64,000 nucleotides of DNA from Sphingosinicella sp. LHD-64 (GTDB lineage: Bacteria; Pseudomonadota; Alphaproteobacteria; Sphingomonadales; Sphingomonadaceae): NCBI RefSeq assembly GCF_031157375.1, contig NZ_JAVIFV010000003.1, forward strand, positions 496,001 through 560,000, written 5' to 3'. Below, piece after piece: positions 50,301 through 59,830 of this stretch. A program made the translations under genes and the position numbers. Every line of letters begins with the position of its first letter. Position 1 is the first letter of the stretch. Below the pieces are notes generated by a model. It was not told the origin of the DNA. It made no database searches and saw only the letters and a list, made by a program, of their open reading frames with translations.

Positions 50301-51584
50301 ATGGGCGCGCTCATGCCTCGCTTCGCCGATCCGGGGACGGAACGCGCCTTCGTCGAGGGGGAGCGGTCGGGCCGGGGCCGGGCGATCCGGGCGCTGATCC
50401 TCGTCGGGATCGCCACCCTCCTCTCCTATATCGTCCTCAACCCGATGCATTTCCCGCGCGAGGGCGTGATCGCCTATACCGGCGGCGCCACCCTGCTGAT
50501 GGCCCTCCTCGCCGGCTTCTTCGCGCTGACCCGGACACGCTTCTACCTGGAGAACAGCTGGACCGACGTCCCGGCCTTCCTGCTGCTCGCCGCCGGCATC
50601 GCGGCGCTCACCGCCGCGCTCAACGGGCAGGCGACGGTCACCGGCTTTCCGCCGCACGCCATGGCGCTGGTCCAGATGGGCATCCTCATCGTGTTCGCCA
50701 GCGTCCTCTTCGCCGGCACGTTCCGGCTGTTCCTGCTCTCCGCCTTCCTGCTGGCGGCGGGCTTCGCCGGCTGGCTGACGCTTCATACCGACGCGCCGGG
50801 CATCGCGCGGATCTACACGCTCACCAACTTCTCGACCTTCTTCATCTTCGCGCTCTACTTCAACTGGGACATCGAGCGGCGCGCCCGCGAGGTGTTCGCC
50901 GCCAACCGGGCGCTCGAGGCGGAGCGGGCGAAGACCGAGGAGCTGCTCTACAACGTCCTGCCGCAGGAGGTCGCGGCGCGGCTGCGCGCCGGCGAGGCGG
51001 TCGCGGATTCCTTCTCCGACGTGACCGTGGTGTTCGTCGATCTGGTCGACTTCTCGTCGCTCGCCAAGCGGCTGTCGCCGGGCCATCTCGTCCAGCTCCT
51101 CAACGCCTGCTTCTCCGAGGCCGACCGCTGCGCCGAGCGGCACGGGCTCGAGAAGGTGAAGACGATCGGCGACGCCTATCTCGCCGTCGCCGGCGGCATG
51201 GCCTCGCGCCCGGCCGGCGCTGGCGACGCGATCGCCTTCGCCCGCGATCTCGTCGCGGCGCTGCGCGGCCTCGCCGAGGAGAGCGGGATCGACCTCAGGG
51301 CACGGGTCGGCGCGCATACCGGCCCGGTGGTGGGCGGCGTGATCGGCAGCCGCCGGCTCGCTTATGATTATTGGGGCGACACGATGAACGTCGCCAGCCG
51401 CCTGCAGGGCGCCGCGCCGCCCGGCGGCATCGCGGTCTCCGAGGCGACCTACTTCCAGACCAAGGCGCTGCTCGCCTACCGCGCCGAAACGCACGTGCTG
51501 AAAGGCATCGGCGAGGTCGCGACCTATGTCGCCGACCTTGGTGAGGCCGCTAGCGCGACCCCGCGCGCCAGAAATCCAGGCTGA
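50301..51584 (+). CDS. membrane-bound class III adenylate/guanylate cyclase
   Basis: 427 aa. About six membrane helices in residues 25-190, then a short coiled linker (NRALEAERAKTEELLYNVLP) and a class III cyclase domain: VVFVDLVDFSSLAKR (two metal Asp), EKVKTIGDAYLAV (substrate-specifying Lys plus transition-state region) and DYWGDTMNVASRL with Asp, Asn and Arg. The Lys/Asp pair favours ATP as substrate, so cAMP production is likely. The 3' end overlaps the convergent ABC permease gene by 35 bp. Confidence 0.93.
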   Translation: MGALMPRFADPGTERAFVEGERSGRGRAIRALILVGIATLLSYIVLNPMHFPREGVIAYTGGATLLMALLAGFFALTRTRFYLENSWTDVPAFLLLAAGIAALTAALNGQATVTGFPPHAMALVQMGILIVFASVLFAGTFRLFLLSAFLLAAGFAGWLTLHTDAPGIARIYTLTNFSTFFIFALYFNWDIERRAREVFAANRALEAERAKTEELLYNVLPQEVAARLRAGEAVADSFSDVTVVFVDLVDFSSLAKRLSPGHLVQLLNACFSEADRCAERHGLEKVKTIGDAYLAVAGGMASRPAGAGDAIAFARDLVAALRGLAEESGIDLRARVGAHTGPVVGGVIGSRRLAYDYWGDTMNVASRLQGAAPPGGIAVSEATYFQTKALLAYRAETHVLKGIGEVATYVADLGEAASATPRARNPG

Positions 51585-52794
51585 AGAACGCGCCGCCCGG
51601 CGCGGATTTGAGCACGGTCCTGCGGAACAGGCGGGCGGAGGCGCGGATGATGACCACCACCCAGATCGCCTGCCAGACCAAAGCTAGCAGATGCGGCCAG
51701 AGGCTCTCGTACCGGGCGGCCTGGGCGATCATCGCCAGCGGCGAGCTGAACGGGAAGATCGCGGCGAACCAGGCCAGCGCCCCGCCATCGTCGCCGACCG
51801 CCGCCACGGCGATCATGACGACGACCACCTGCAGCAGCGTGACCGGCATGGAGATGGTCTGAATCTCGCGGATGTTGCTCGCTTGCGCACCGATGCCGAG
51901 GAACAGCGCGCCGAGCAGCATGTAGTTGGTGCCGTAGTAGAAGAGCACGAGCAGGATGAAGGCCGGCCAGCCGACCGCCGGCGCGACCTGCGGCAGCGTC
52001 ACCCAGTCCTGCACCATCTGCACGAAAACATAGGCCAGGACACCCAAGCCGCCCCAGAGCGCGAGGCCAACGAAGGAGATGCCGAGCATGGCGGCGAGTT
52101 TGCCGAGGAACACCGAGTCGAGCGGCACGGCGGCCGCCAGCACCTCGATCACCTTGTTCGACTTCTCCTCCGCCATGTTCGAAAGAAGAAGGGTCGCCAG
52201 CAAGACCGTGATGCCGAAGATCATCATCTGCACCGCGCGCGCAATGAGGCGGCGCGTCATCTGGAGATTGCCCGCCGATTGATCGATCATCACCCGTTCG
52301 ATTGCCACCGGCGGGGGCGTTTGATGCGATGCTTCGAGCGCGGCCGTCCGGCGGGCCTCGTCGACGAGAAGTTGCATGCGGCGGCCCACAGTCTCGTCCA
52401 CCTTCGCCGGACCCGTCAGCACGGGACGGTCGAGCGTCCCCGAAAACACCGCGGAATATCCTTCGGCGCCGTCGGCAAGCAGTCGACCGGCCTGGACGGC
52501 GAGGTTCTCGGCGGGATCGACCGGCCGCAGGATCGGGAACGACCATTCCGAGGTGCCCGTCACGAGCCTTGTCCGTGCCTCCCCAAGCGCGCGGGTGGTG
52601 GCACCGTCCGCGATCACGGCAACCTGCGGCCGGAGCGATTCCCCTTCCCGTGCGTCGATCAATTGGCCGGAGATCAACGCAACGGCGAACACGACCAATG
52701 GTGCGAGCAGGAACAGGATGAAACTGCGCGACCAGACGGTGGCGACGAAATCGCGCCGCGCGATCACCCAGGCGGCCTCGAAGATGCCGGTCAT
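51550..52794 (-). CDS. ABC-2 type transporter permease (NatB-like)
   Basis: 414 aa. N-terminal helix (SFILFLLAPLVVFAVALIS), a large periplasmic loop (residues 40-200), then five membrane helices beginning with MMIFGITVLLATLLLSNMAEEKSNKVIEVLAAAVP, the ABC2 membrane signature. Family members export sodium, drugs or peptides (NatB type). Its ATG overlaps the stop of the ATPase gene (52791-52794), so the two are coupled. Confidence 0.9.
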   Translation of the reverse strand: MTGIFEAAWVIARRDFVATVWSRSFILFLLAPLVVFAVALISGQLIDAREGESLRPQVAVIADGATTRALGEARTRLVTGTSEWSFPILRPVDPAENLAVQAGRLLADGAEGYSAVFSGTLDRPVLTGPAKVDETVGRRMQLLVDEARRTAALEASHQTPPPVAIERVMIDQSAGNLQMTRRLIARAVQMMIFGITVLLATLLLSNMAEEKSNKVIEVLAAAVPLDSVFLGKLAAMLGISFVGLALWGGLGVLAYVFVQMVQDWVTLPQVAPAVGWPAFILLVLFYYGTNYMLLGALFLGIGAQASNIREIQTISMPVTLLQVVVVMIAVAAVGDDGGALAWFAAIFPFSSPLAMIAQAARYESLWPHLLALVWQAIWVVVIIRASARLFRRTVLKSAPGGAFFSLDFWRAGSR

Positions 52795-53738
52795 GCCGCC
52801 TCTCCGAGCGGATCGGTGTCATCATCCATCCCGCGGGCCGCGTCTTCGCCGGCAATGGCGACGAACGCATCATGAAGGCCCGGGCGCTCGATCGACAACT
52901 CCTCGACCCCGGCACCGCCGTCGATCAGCGCCTTGAGCAGCGGCTCGACCCCGCCTTTGGGGAGGTCGAAATCCCAGACCCCGTCGCGAAGCTGCGCGTC
53001 CGCCGGCAGCGCTCCTCGCCATGGCCCGTCGGCGGTGCGCGTGCGCAGCCGCACCTGCGGCGCCAGCCGGTCGCGAGCCTCGGCCACCAGCCCTTCGAAG
53101 CGGATCTGCCCGCCGGCGATGATCGCCACGCGCTCGCAGAGGCGCTCGGCATGATGGATGACATGGGTGGAGAAGATGACCGTCGTGCCGGCCGCCGCCT
53201 CGTCGCGGATCAGATGCTCGAGCCGCCCCTGATTGATCGCGTCGAGGCCGGAAAAGGGCTCGTCGAGCACCACCAGCTTCGGCTTGTGGACGATCGTCCC
53301 GAACAGCTGGATGGTCTGCGCCATGCCCTTGCTGAGGCTCTTGACCGGCTTGTCGACATAGTCGCCGAGGCCGTTGTCGCCGAGCAGGATGTCGGCGCGC
53401 TTGCGCCCGACCTCGAGCGGCAGGCCGCGCAGCGCGCCCATGAAGGCGATCGCCTCGCGCGTCGTCATCGCCGGATAGAGGCCGCGCTCCTCGGGCAGAT
53501 AGCCGACCATCTTCGCCGCTTCGAGCGGCCGTTCGTGGCCGAGCAGGGTGCGGGTGCCCTGGTCCGGCTCGATGATGCCGAGCAGCATCCGGAGCGTCGT
53601 CGTCTTGCCGGCGCCGTTGGGGCCGAGGATGCCGTAGATGCTGCCGGTCGGGACCGCGATGTCGATGCCGCGCACCGCCGGCTTGCCGTCGAACGACTTG
53701 AGCAGACCCCGCGCCTCGATGGCTAATTCTGCGGCCAA
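52791..53738 (-). CDS. ABC transporter ATP-binding protein (NatA-like)
   Basis: About 315 aa from TTG 53738 (SD GGGGGAAGGACAGG); an earlier TTG at 53765 is in frame. Walker A LGPNGAGKTTTLR near residue 38, signature SLSKGMAQ near 140, Walker B LVVLDEPFSGLD near 162, H-loop STHVIHH near 195. The C-terminal about 100 residues form a regulatory domain (RLAPQVRLRTRTADGP). Partner of the permease at 51550. The energised export substrate cannot be told from sequence. Confidence 0.92.
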   Translation of the reverse strand: MAAELAIEARGLLKSFDGKPAVRGIDIAVPTGSIYGILGPNGAGKTTTLRMLLGIIEPDQGTRTLLGHERPLEAAKMVGYLPEERGLYPAMTTREAIAFMGALRGLPLEVGRKRADILLGDNGLGDYVDKPVKSLSKGMAQTIQLFGTIVHKPKLVVLDEPFSGLDAINQGRLEHLIRDEAAAGTTVIFSTHVIHHAERLCERVAIIAGGQIRFEGLVAEARDRLAPQVRLRTRTADGPWRGALPADAQLRDGVWDFDLPKGGVEPLLKALIDGGAGVEELSIERPGLHDAFVAIAGEDAARGMDDDTDPLGEAA

Positions 53739-53835
53739 ACGTCCCTGTCCTTCCCCCTTGGACAAGTAAAAGCGTAAAGCTTAGAAAGTGTTGAAAGGCA
53801 ACATGCTGTTGCCGCAAATGCCGGAAACAGGAAAA

Positions 53836-54219
53836 CTAACGCGCTTGAGTGCGCTGATTCAATGCGGCGACGCAGGACGACCGGTCCATTTCCCGTCCGT
53901 CCGGCAGACGCGCGTCGACATGGGTGACGACAGGCTCGCCGCGCCCGCCGCGCGGCGGATAGAGATAGGCGTCGAGCACGCAGGCCGGCCCCAGGAACTG
54001 GAGCTTGCGCGCCGGCCCCTCGGTGAGATCGAGATCGGGCTGGCCGAACTGCGCGACCAGAGACCGGAAGGTCTGCCCCAGCACCGATTCGAGACCGGTC
54101 GGGCTGTAGGGGCGGGGCGGCGGCGCCGCGGTCGTCGGGCCCGGCGCCTGGACCGCCGGCGGGGCGCAGGCCGCAAGCGCACTGCCTGCGATCATCAAGG
54201 CTGCCAGTCCCGTCCGCAT
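53836..54219 (-). CDS. putative lipoprotein
   Basis: 127 aa. Signal MRTGLAALMIAGSALAAC with lipobox LAAC (Cys18). Then a proline-rich linker (APPPRPYSPTG) and a domain with LGQTFRSLVAQFGQPDLDLTEGPARKLQFLGPACVLDAYLY and a second cysteine near the end (SSCVAAL), which may pair with Cys79. Unknown function; an envelope lipoprotein. Convergent with nothing; the next gene upstream on the same strand is the flavin reductase at 54774. Confidence 0.8.
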   Translation of the reverse strand: MRTGLAALMIAGSALAACAPPAVQAPGPTTAAPPPRPYSPTGLESVLGQTFRSLVAQFGQPDLDLTEGPARKLQFLGPACVLDAYLYPPRGGRGEPVVTHVDARLPDGREMDRSSCVAALNQRTQAR

Positions 54220-54343
54220 TCATCCCTCCCCGGAAATCCCGTAGGAATCACGTAACGCGCGCGGCGGCAAGGCGATGCACCCCGCTCGACCCACGATCCG
54301 TCGCAAGCCCGTACTCCCCGAGCGCTCCATACCGCGCTAGAAG

Positions 54344-54772
54344 ATGCCCATGACCGCATTGCCGCCCTTCCACCTTGCCTTTCCGGTGCACGATCTCGAC
54401 GCGGCGCGCGCCTTCTATGGCGGGCTGCTCGGCTGTCCCGAGGGCCGCAGTGCGGCGGAATGGATCGATTTCGATTTCTTCGGCCACCAGATCGTCGCCC
54501 ATCTCGATCCCGCCGGGCCGCCGCGCCGGGCGCACAATCCGGTCGACGGCCATGACGTGCCGGTGCCGCATTTCGGCGCGGTGCTGCCGATGGCCGACTG
54601 GCGTGCGCTGGCCGACCGCCTGGCCGGCGCGGTCGATTTCGTGATCGAACCGACGGTCCGCTTCGAAGGCCTGCCGGGCGAGCAGGCGACGATGTTCTTC
54701 CTCGACCCGTCCGGCAATGCGCTGGAGATCAAGGCGATGGCGGATCCCGCCCGTTTGTTTGCCAGGCAGTAG
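54344..54772 (+). CDS. VOC family glyoxalase-like protein
   Basis: 142 aa from ATG 54344 (ATG 54350 possible). [28 protein letters not shown] at the N-terminus with a His ligand, and [26 protein letters not shown] with the Glu ligand near the end, so the metal-binding pair is intact. Single-domain dioxygenase/glyoxalase-like protein of unknown substrate. Convergent to the flavin reductase gene with 1 bp between stops. Confidence 0.9.
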   Translation: MPMTALPPFHLAFPVHDLDAARAFYGGLLGCPEGRSAAEWIDFDFFGHQIVAHLDPAGPPRRAHNPVDGHDVPVPHFGAVLPMADWRALADRLAGAVDFVIEPTVRFEGLPGEQATMFFLDPSGNALEIKAMADPARLFARQ

Positions 54773-54773
54773 G

Positions 54774-55265
54774 TCAGTCGCCGACCCGGCCGTAGCGGCC
54801 ATCGAGATAGACCAGCGGATCGACGCCGTCGCGCGTCCATACCTCCTCGACCACGCCGATGAAGATCGAGTGCGTGCCGAAGCGGTGATGATCGATGCGA
54901 CGGCACAGGATCGAGGCCTGCGCGTCGATGAGCCGCGGCGGGCGCACGCAGTCATTCTCCCAGCCGTCGGCGAAACGTTCGGCATGGAAGCGCCGGTCGG
55001 CGAAGATGCGCGCGATCGCCTCCTGATCGCGATGCAGGACGTTCACGCCGAAATGGGTCACCACGTCCATCGAGGGATGCACGGCCGCCGCCTGGTTGAT
55101 GCAGACCAGCAGGCTCGGCGGGTCCATCGAGATCGGCGAGACGGCCGTCGCGGTGATGCCCATCGCCTCGCCCTCGACGCACAGGCTGATCACGTTCACC
55201 GTCGAGGCGACGCGCCGCATCGCGAGGCGGAAGGCGTCGGTGAGGGCGGCGTCCGTCTCGATCAT
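54774..55265 (-). CDS. flavin reductase-like protein
   Basis: 163 aa from ATG 55265, which overlaps the hutG stop by 4 bp (ATGA). FMN-binding split-barrel: AFRLAMRRVASTVNVISLC, GITATAVSPISMDPPSLLVCIN near 50, HFGVNVLHRDQEAIARIF near 85, HSIFIGVVEEVW near 135. Supplies reduced FMN/FAD to a partner monooxygenase in most systems; no such oxygenase lies nearby. Its coupling to hutG is unusual. Confidence 0.88.
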   Translation of the reverse strand: MIETDAALTDAFRLAMRRVASTVNVISLCVEGEAMGITATAVSPISMDPPSLLVCINQAAAVHPSMDVVTHFGVNVLHRDQEAIARIFADRRFHAERFADGWENDCVRPPRLIDAQASILCRRIDHHRFGTHSIFIGVVEEVWTRDGVDPLVYLDGRYGRVGD

Positions 55266-56140
55266 CCGCGCCTCGCATGGCCGGCCAGAATCTCGCACAC
55301 CCAGCGCGCCGCGGTGAGACCGCTCAAATCGCTGGCGTCGAGGCTCGGGTCGAACTCGGTGAGATCGACGGCGCGGACCCGCTCCTCCTCGGCGAGGCGG
55401 CGGGCGGCGCGGAAGAAGTCCCAGACCGGCAGGCCGCCGGGGCGGGCGCCCGACGCGCCGGGGAACTGGCCGCGGTCGATCACATCGATGTCGAAATCGA
55501 CGAGGATCGCCTCGACATGGGAGAGACGCTCCAGGGCGTCGTCGATCGCGGCCTCGATCCCTTCGGCAAGGACGTAGTCGAGATCGAACATGCCGATGCC
55601 GGCGGCGAGCGCGTCCTCGTGCATTTTCCGGGTGTTGGCGAACGGCGCGAGGCCGATCTGGCAGATGTTGGCGCCGGGCAGGCCGTCCTCGAGCAGGCAG
55701 CGCACCGGATTGCCGTTGCGCGGGCCGTCATCGGTCTCGCGCATGTCGAAATGGGCGTCGAGCGTGATCAGGCCGACGGCATCGAGCGGCACGCCGAGGG
55801 CGTGCGCGGCGGGGCGAGTCACCGCGTTGTTGCCGCCGATGAGGAGGGTGAGCTCATGGCTTGCCGTGCAGGCGGCCACGGCATCGCGAATCGGCGCGAA
55901 GCCGTCGGCGGGCATCAGCCCCTGGACCGCGACGTCGCCGGCATCGTGGACCGGCAGCTCCAGCTCCAGTGATTCGACCAGATCGTAGGTGCTGAGCCGC
56001 TTCAGCGCCTTGCGCACCGCACCGGGCGCGAGGTCGCAGCGCCCGGGCGTCACGGACCCCGCTTCCATCGGCGCGCCCAGCAGGGCCACCGGCGCGGTCT
56101 CGTCGGAGGTCAGAAGATCGGCGATCGATGTCCAGCTCAT
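55262..56140 (-). CDS. hutG: formimidoylglutamase-like (arginase-family) protein
   Basis: 292 aa. Arginase-fold motifs: [11 protein letters not shown] (102-109), [10 protein letters not shown] (Asp128, His130, Asp132) and [11 protein letters not shown] (Asp215, 217, 219, 222). The first manganese motif is normally GGDH; here it is GGNN, so the usual His ligand is absent, a subfamily trait I associate with hut-linked members. It hydrolyses N-formimidoyl-glutamate to glutamate and formamide in the hut pathway. Divergent from hutI (40 bp between starts). Confidence 0.88.
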   Translation of the reverse strand: MSWTSIADLLTSDETAPVALLGAPMEAGSVTPGRCDLAPGAVRKALKRLSTYDLVESLELELPVHDAGDVAVQGLMPADGFAPIRDAVAACTASHELTLLIGGNNAVTRPAAHALGVPLDAVGLITLDAHFDMRETDDGPRNGNPVRCLLEDGLPGANICQIGLAPFANTRKMHEDALAAGIGMFDLDYVLAEGIEAAIDDALERLSHVEAILVDFDIDVIDRGQFPGASGARPGGLPVWDFFRAARRLAEEERVRAVDLTEFDPSLDASDLSGLTAARWVCEILAGHARRG

Positions 56141-56180
56141 GGCTTTGCCTTACACGCGCTCGGCCCTAGAAGGCGAGGCC

Positions 56181-57392
56181 ATGTGGGACCGGCTGCTGAT
56201 CGACTGCAACATCGCGACCATGGACCCGGCGGTGGCCGGGCCGTTCGGGGCGATCGAGAATGGCGCGATCGGCATTCAGGACGGGCGAATCGTCCGGGTC
56301 GGCAAGCGGACCGAACTCGCCGGCCATCAGGCGAAGTCGGTCGAACGCCTGCACGGCGCCTGGGTGACGCCCGGCCTCATCGACTGCCACACCCATCTCG
56401 TCTTCGGCGGCAACCGGGCGCATGAGTTCGAGCAGCGGCTCGAAGGCGCAAGCTATGAGGAGATCGCGGCGGCGGGCGGCGGCATCGTCTCGACCGTGCG
56501 GGCGACGCGCACGGCCTCGGCGGAGGCGCTGGCGGAGGTGGCGCTGCCGCGGCTCCGGGCGCTCATGCAGGGCGGCGTCACCACCATCGAGATCAAGTCC
56601 GGCTACGGCCTTGACGTCGAGACCGAGCTCAAGATGCTGCAGGCCGCAAAGGCGCTGGGCGCCTCAGAGCGCGTCCGGATCGAGACCACCTTGCTCGCCC
56701 TCCATGCCCTGCCGCCCGAATTCCGGGAGAATCGCGACGAATTCGTCGCGCTGGCGACCGGGGGCCTGCTGCCCGCCGCCGCGTCACGCGGACTGGCGAC
56801 CGCGGTCGATGCCTTTTGCGAGGGGATCGGCTTCACGCCGGACGAGGTCGAGGCGCTGTTCCAGGCGGCACGGGAGCACGGCCTCAAGATCAAGCTGCAC
56901 GCCGAACAGCTCAGCAACCTCCACGGCGCGGCGCTCGCCGCCCGCTACGGCGCGCTCTCGGCCGACCATCTCGAACATCTCGACGAGGCCGGCGCGATCG
57001 CCATGGCCGAAGCGGGGATGGTCGCGGTGCTGCTGCCCGGCGCCTTCTACGCGCTCAAGGAGACGAAGAAGCCACCGGTCGACCTGCTGCGCCGGCACAA
57101 TGTGCCGATGGCCGTGGCGACCGATTCCAACCCCGGCACGTCGCCGGTCCTGTCGCCGACACTGATGCTGTCCATGGCCTGCACCCTGTTCGGCCTGACA
57201 CCGGAGGAAGCGCTGGCGGGGATGACGGTGCACGGCGCGAAGGCGCTCGGGCTGGAGGACGAGATCGGCACGGTAAGCGCGGGGAAGGCGGCGGACCTCT
57301 GCGTCTGGCGGATCGGCCGGCCGGCGGAGCTCGCCTACTGGATCGGGCTGCCCGGGCCGGAGCTGCGGATCGTCGCCGGCGCGAACGCCTGA
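56181..57392 (+). CDS. hutI: imidazolonepropionase
   Basis: 403 aa from ATG 56181; the frame is open further upstream across hutG but this start fits the family. Amidohydrolase motifs: [14 protein letters not shown] near residue 68 (metal His pair), [18 protein letters not shown] near 137, [30 protein letters not shown] near 237, [10 protein letters not shown] near 314. Hydrolyses 4-imidazolone-5-propanoate to formimino-glutamate, the third step of histidine breakdown. The following gene hutC is convergent with 3 bp between stops. Confidence 0.96.
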   Translation: MWDRLLIDCNIATMDPAVAGPFGAIENGAIGIQDGRIVRVGKRTELAGHQAKSVERLHGAWVTPGLIDCHTHLVFGGNRAHEFEQRLEGASYEEIAAAGGGIVSTVRATRTASAEALAEVALPRLRALMQGGVTTIEIKSGYGLDVETELKMLQAAKALGASERVRIETTLLALHALPPEFRENRDEFVALATGGLLPAAASRGLATAVDAFCEGIGFTPDEVEALFQAAREHGLKIKLHAEQLSNLHGAALAARYGALSADHLEHLDEAGAIAMAEAGMVAVLLPGAFYALKETKKPPVDLLRRHNVPMAVATDSNPGTSPVLSPTLMLSMACTLFGLTPEEALAGMTVHGAKALGLEDEIGTVSAGKAADLCVWRIGRPAELAYWIGLPGPELRIVAGANA

Positions 57393-57395
57393 GGC

Positions 57396-58094
57396 TCAGG
57401 CGCCGGGGGTGAACTCCGCCATCAGGTGGTAGCGCCCGCCGGGGAACAGCTGCCGCACATAAGTCACCGGGGCGCCGGACTGCCACGTCCAGCGTCGCAC
57501 CTCCAGACAAGCGCCGCTCGTGGGCATGTCGAGTGCAGCGGCTTCTTCGGGCGTCGGGTTCGCCGCGCCAATCTCGTGGCGCGCTTCGGTCCACGGCACC
57601 TGCTCCAGCAGCCAGGCGCCCGGCGACCGCTCCCCGAACGGCTGCGAAGCAGCCAACGGCACTGCCGACAAAGAGATCAGTCGCATCTCAAGAGCCAAAG
57701 GGACGCCATCCGCATGATGGACGCCATCGATCCTGAGGGCAGGAGATGGAATGTCCCCGGTTTCGAGATCGGACGCGCTGGCGCGACATTGTTCGATCAG
57801 TGTCCAGCGATAGGCTTCGCCGCGCGCGGCGATCAGCTTCTCGAGGTCCGGTACGGCAAGCACGGCGGACTGGACATGGGGATGCGCGACGAACGTGCCC
57901 GCCTTGCGCCGCCGCTCGACCAGGCCCGCTTTGGCCAATGCCTCGACAGCCTTGCTGACGGTCGCGCGCGCGCAGCCATAGGCGGCCACCAGCTCGTGCT
58001 CGAACGGGATGCGGTCGCCGGGGCGCAGCGCGCCCGACCGGATTCGGGCTTCGATGTCGCTGCGGATGCGCTGCTCGAGAGTCGTCTTGCTCAC
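57396..58094 (-). CDS. hutC: histidine utilisation repressor, GntR/HutC type
   Basis: 232 aa from GTG 58094. GntR winged helix at the N-terminus (IRSGALRPGDRIPFEHELVAAYGCARATVSKAVEALAKAGLVERRRKAGTFV, residues about 16-69) and a UTRA effector domain (residues about 90-232) that binds urocanate in HutC proteins. Represses the hut genes; induced by urocanate. The likely operator is the perfect palindrome at 58100-58115, directly before its own start and upstream of hutU. Confidence 0.95.
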   Translation of the reverse strand: MSKTTLEQRIRSDIEARIRSGALRPGDRIPFEHELVAAYGCARATVSKAVEALAKAGLVERRRKAGTFVAHPHVQSAVLAVPDLEKLIAARGEAYRWTLIEQCRASASDLETGDIPSPALRIDGVHHADGVPLALEMRLISLSAVPLAASQPFGERSPGAWLLEQVPWTEARHEIGAANPTPEEAAALDMPTSGACLEVRRWTWQSGAPVTYVRQLFPGGRYHLMAEFTPGA

Positions 58095-58099
58095 CGATA

Positions 58100-58115
58100 T
58101 TATGTCTAGACATAA
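58100..58115. promoter_or_regulatory. HutC operator, perfect 16-bp palindrome
   Basis: TTATGTCTAGACATAA lies 5 bp upstream of the hutC start and 56 bp upstream of hutU, in the divergent gap. It is AT-rich and exactly symmetric; its centre TGTCTAGACA resembles known HutC/GntR sites. It likely controls both hutC and hutUH. Confidence 0.85.
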
Positions 58116-58171
58116 ATGTGGGGATCGACAATGGTGCGTGCGTTGACGACTCTCTGTAGAAGGCCTTTCCT

Positions 58172-59830
58172 GTGACCCGCACGGACAACAGCCGCCATAT
58201 CCAGGCCCCGACCGGTACCGAGATCAGTGCCCGGCATTGGACCACCGAAGCCGCGATGCGGATGCTGATGAACAATCTCGATCCCCGCGTCGCCGAGGCG
58301 CCGGAGGAGTTGGTCGTCTATGGCGGCATCGGCCGGGCGGCGCGCGACTGGGAGAGCTTCGATGCGATCGTCGAGACGCTGAAGCGGCTGGAGGACGACC
58401 AGACCCTGCTCGTCCAGTCGGGCAAGCCGGTCGGCGTCTTCCCGACCCACAAGGATGCGCCGCGCGTGCTCCTCGCCAATTCGAACCTGGTGCCGCATTG
58501 GGCGACCTGGGACCATTTCAACGAATTGGATCGCAAGGGGCTCATGATGTACGGCCAGATGACGGCCGGATCGTGGATCTACATCGGCACCCAGGGCATC
58601 GTTCAAGGCACCTACGAGACCTTCGTCGAGATGGGCCGGCAGCATTATGGCGGCGACCTCAAGGGGAAATGGATCCTGACCGCGGGCCTCGGCGGCATGG
58701 GCGGCGCCCAGCCGCTCGCCGCGGTGATGGCGGGCGCGCACTGCATTGCGATCGAATGTCAGGAGAGCCGGATCGCGAAGCGGCTGGAGACCCGCTATCT
58801 CGACAAGCGCGCGACCAGCATCGACGAGGCGCTGGAGATGATCCGCGCCGCGGACGAACCGATCTCCGTCGGCCTGCTCGGCAATGCGGCGGAAATCCTG
58901 CCGGAAATGGTGAAGCGCGGCATCCACCCCGATGCGCTGACCGACCAGACCTCGGCGCACGATCCGGTGAACGGCTATCTGCCGGTCGGCTGGACGGTCG
59001 AGAAATGGGTGGAGATGCGCGAGCGCGATCCCAGGACGGTGGAGCGCGAGGCGCGCGCCTCGATGGCGCAGCATGTCGAGGCGATGCTCGCCTACAAGGC
59101 GATGGGTGTGCCGACGTTCGACTATGGCAACAACATCCGCCAGGTCGCCAAGGACGAGGGCGTCGAGCATGCGTTCGATTTCCCCGGCTTCGTGCCGGCC
59201 TATGTCCGCCCGCTCTTCTGCCGTGGTGTCGGGCCGTTCCGCTGGTGCGCGCTCTCGGGCGATCCGGAGGACATCTACAGGACCGACGCCAAGGTGAAGG
59301 AGTTGATCCCGGACGATCCGCACCTCCACCGCTGGCTCGACATGGCACGCGAGCGGATCGCCTTCCAGGGGCTGCCGGCACGCATCTGCTGGGTCGGCCT
59401 CGGCCAGCGGCACCGGCTCGGCCTCGCTTTCAACGAGATGGTGGCGTCGGGCGAGCTCAAGGCGCCAATCGTGATCGGCCGCGATCATCTGGACTCGGGC
59501 TCGGTCGCCAGCCCCAATCGCGAGACCGAGGCGATGCGGGATGGTTCGGACGCGGTGTCGGATTGGCCGCTGCTCAATGCCCTGCTCAACACCGCCTCGG
59601 GCGCGACGTGGGTGTCGCTCCATCATGGCGGCGGCGTCGGCATGGGCTATTCGCAGCATTCGGGCATGGTGATCGTTGCCGACGGCAGCGAGGACGCCGC
59701 GCGGCGCCTCGGCCGGGTGCTGTGGAACGACCCCGGCACCGGCGTCATGCGCCATGCCGATGCGGGCTATGACATCGCGATCGACTGCGCCCGCGAACAG
59801 GGCCTCGATCTGCCGATGGTCGGCCGGTGA
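58172..59830 (+). CDS. hutU: urocanate hydratase
   Basis: 552 aa from GTG 58172. The NAD-binding glycine motif [26 protein letters not shown] (about residues 171-195) and the invariant [50 protein letters not shown] and [21 protein letters not shown] blocks leave no doubt. Converts urocanate to imidazolone propionate using NAD+ as an electrophile. Its TGA overlaps the hutH GTG (GTGA, 59827-59830). Confidence 0.97.
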   Translation: MTRTDNSRHIQAPTGTEISARHWTTEAAMRMLMNNLDPRVAEAPEELVVYGGIGRAARDWESFDAIVETLKRLEDDQTLLVQSGKPVGVFPTHKDAPRVLLANSNLVPHWATWDHFNELDRKGLMMYGQMTAGSWIYIGTQGIVQGTYETFVEMGRQHYGGDLKGKWILTAGLGGMGGAQPLAAVMAGAHCIAIECQESRIAKRLETRYLDKRATSIDEALEMIRAADEPISVGLLGNAAEILPEMVKRGIHPDALTDQTSAHDPVNGYLPVGWTVEKWVEMRERDPRTVEREARASMAQHVEAMLAYKAMGVPTFDYGNNIRQVAKDEGVEHAFDFPGFVPAYVRPLFCRGVGPFRWCALSGDPEDIYRTDAKVKELIPDDPHLHRWLDMARERIAFQGLPARICWVGLGQRHRLGLAFNEMVASGELKAPIVIGRDHLDSGSVASPNRETEAMRDGSDAVSDWPLLNALLNTASGATWVSLHHGGGVGMGYSQHSGMVIVADGSEDAARRLGRVLWNDPGTGVMRHADAGYDIAIDCAREQGLDLPMVGR

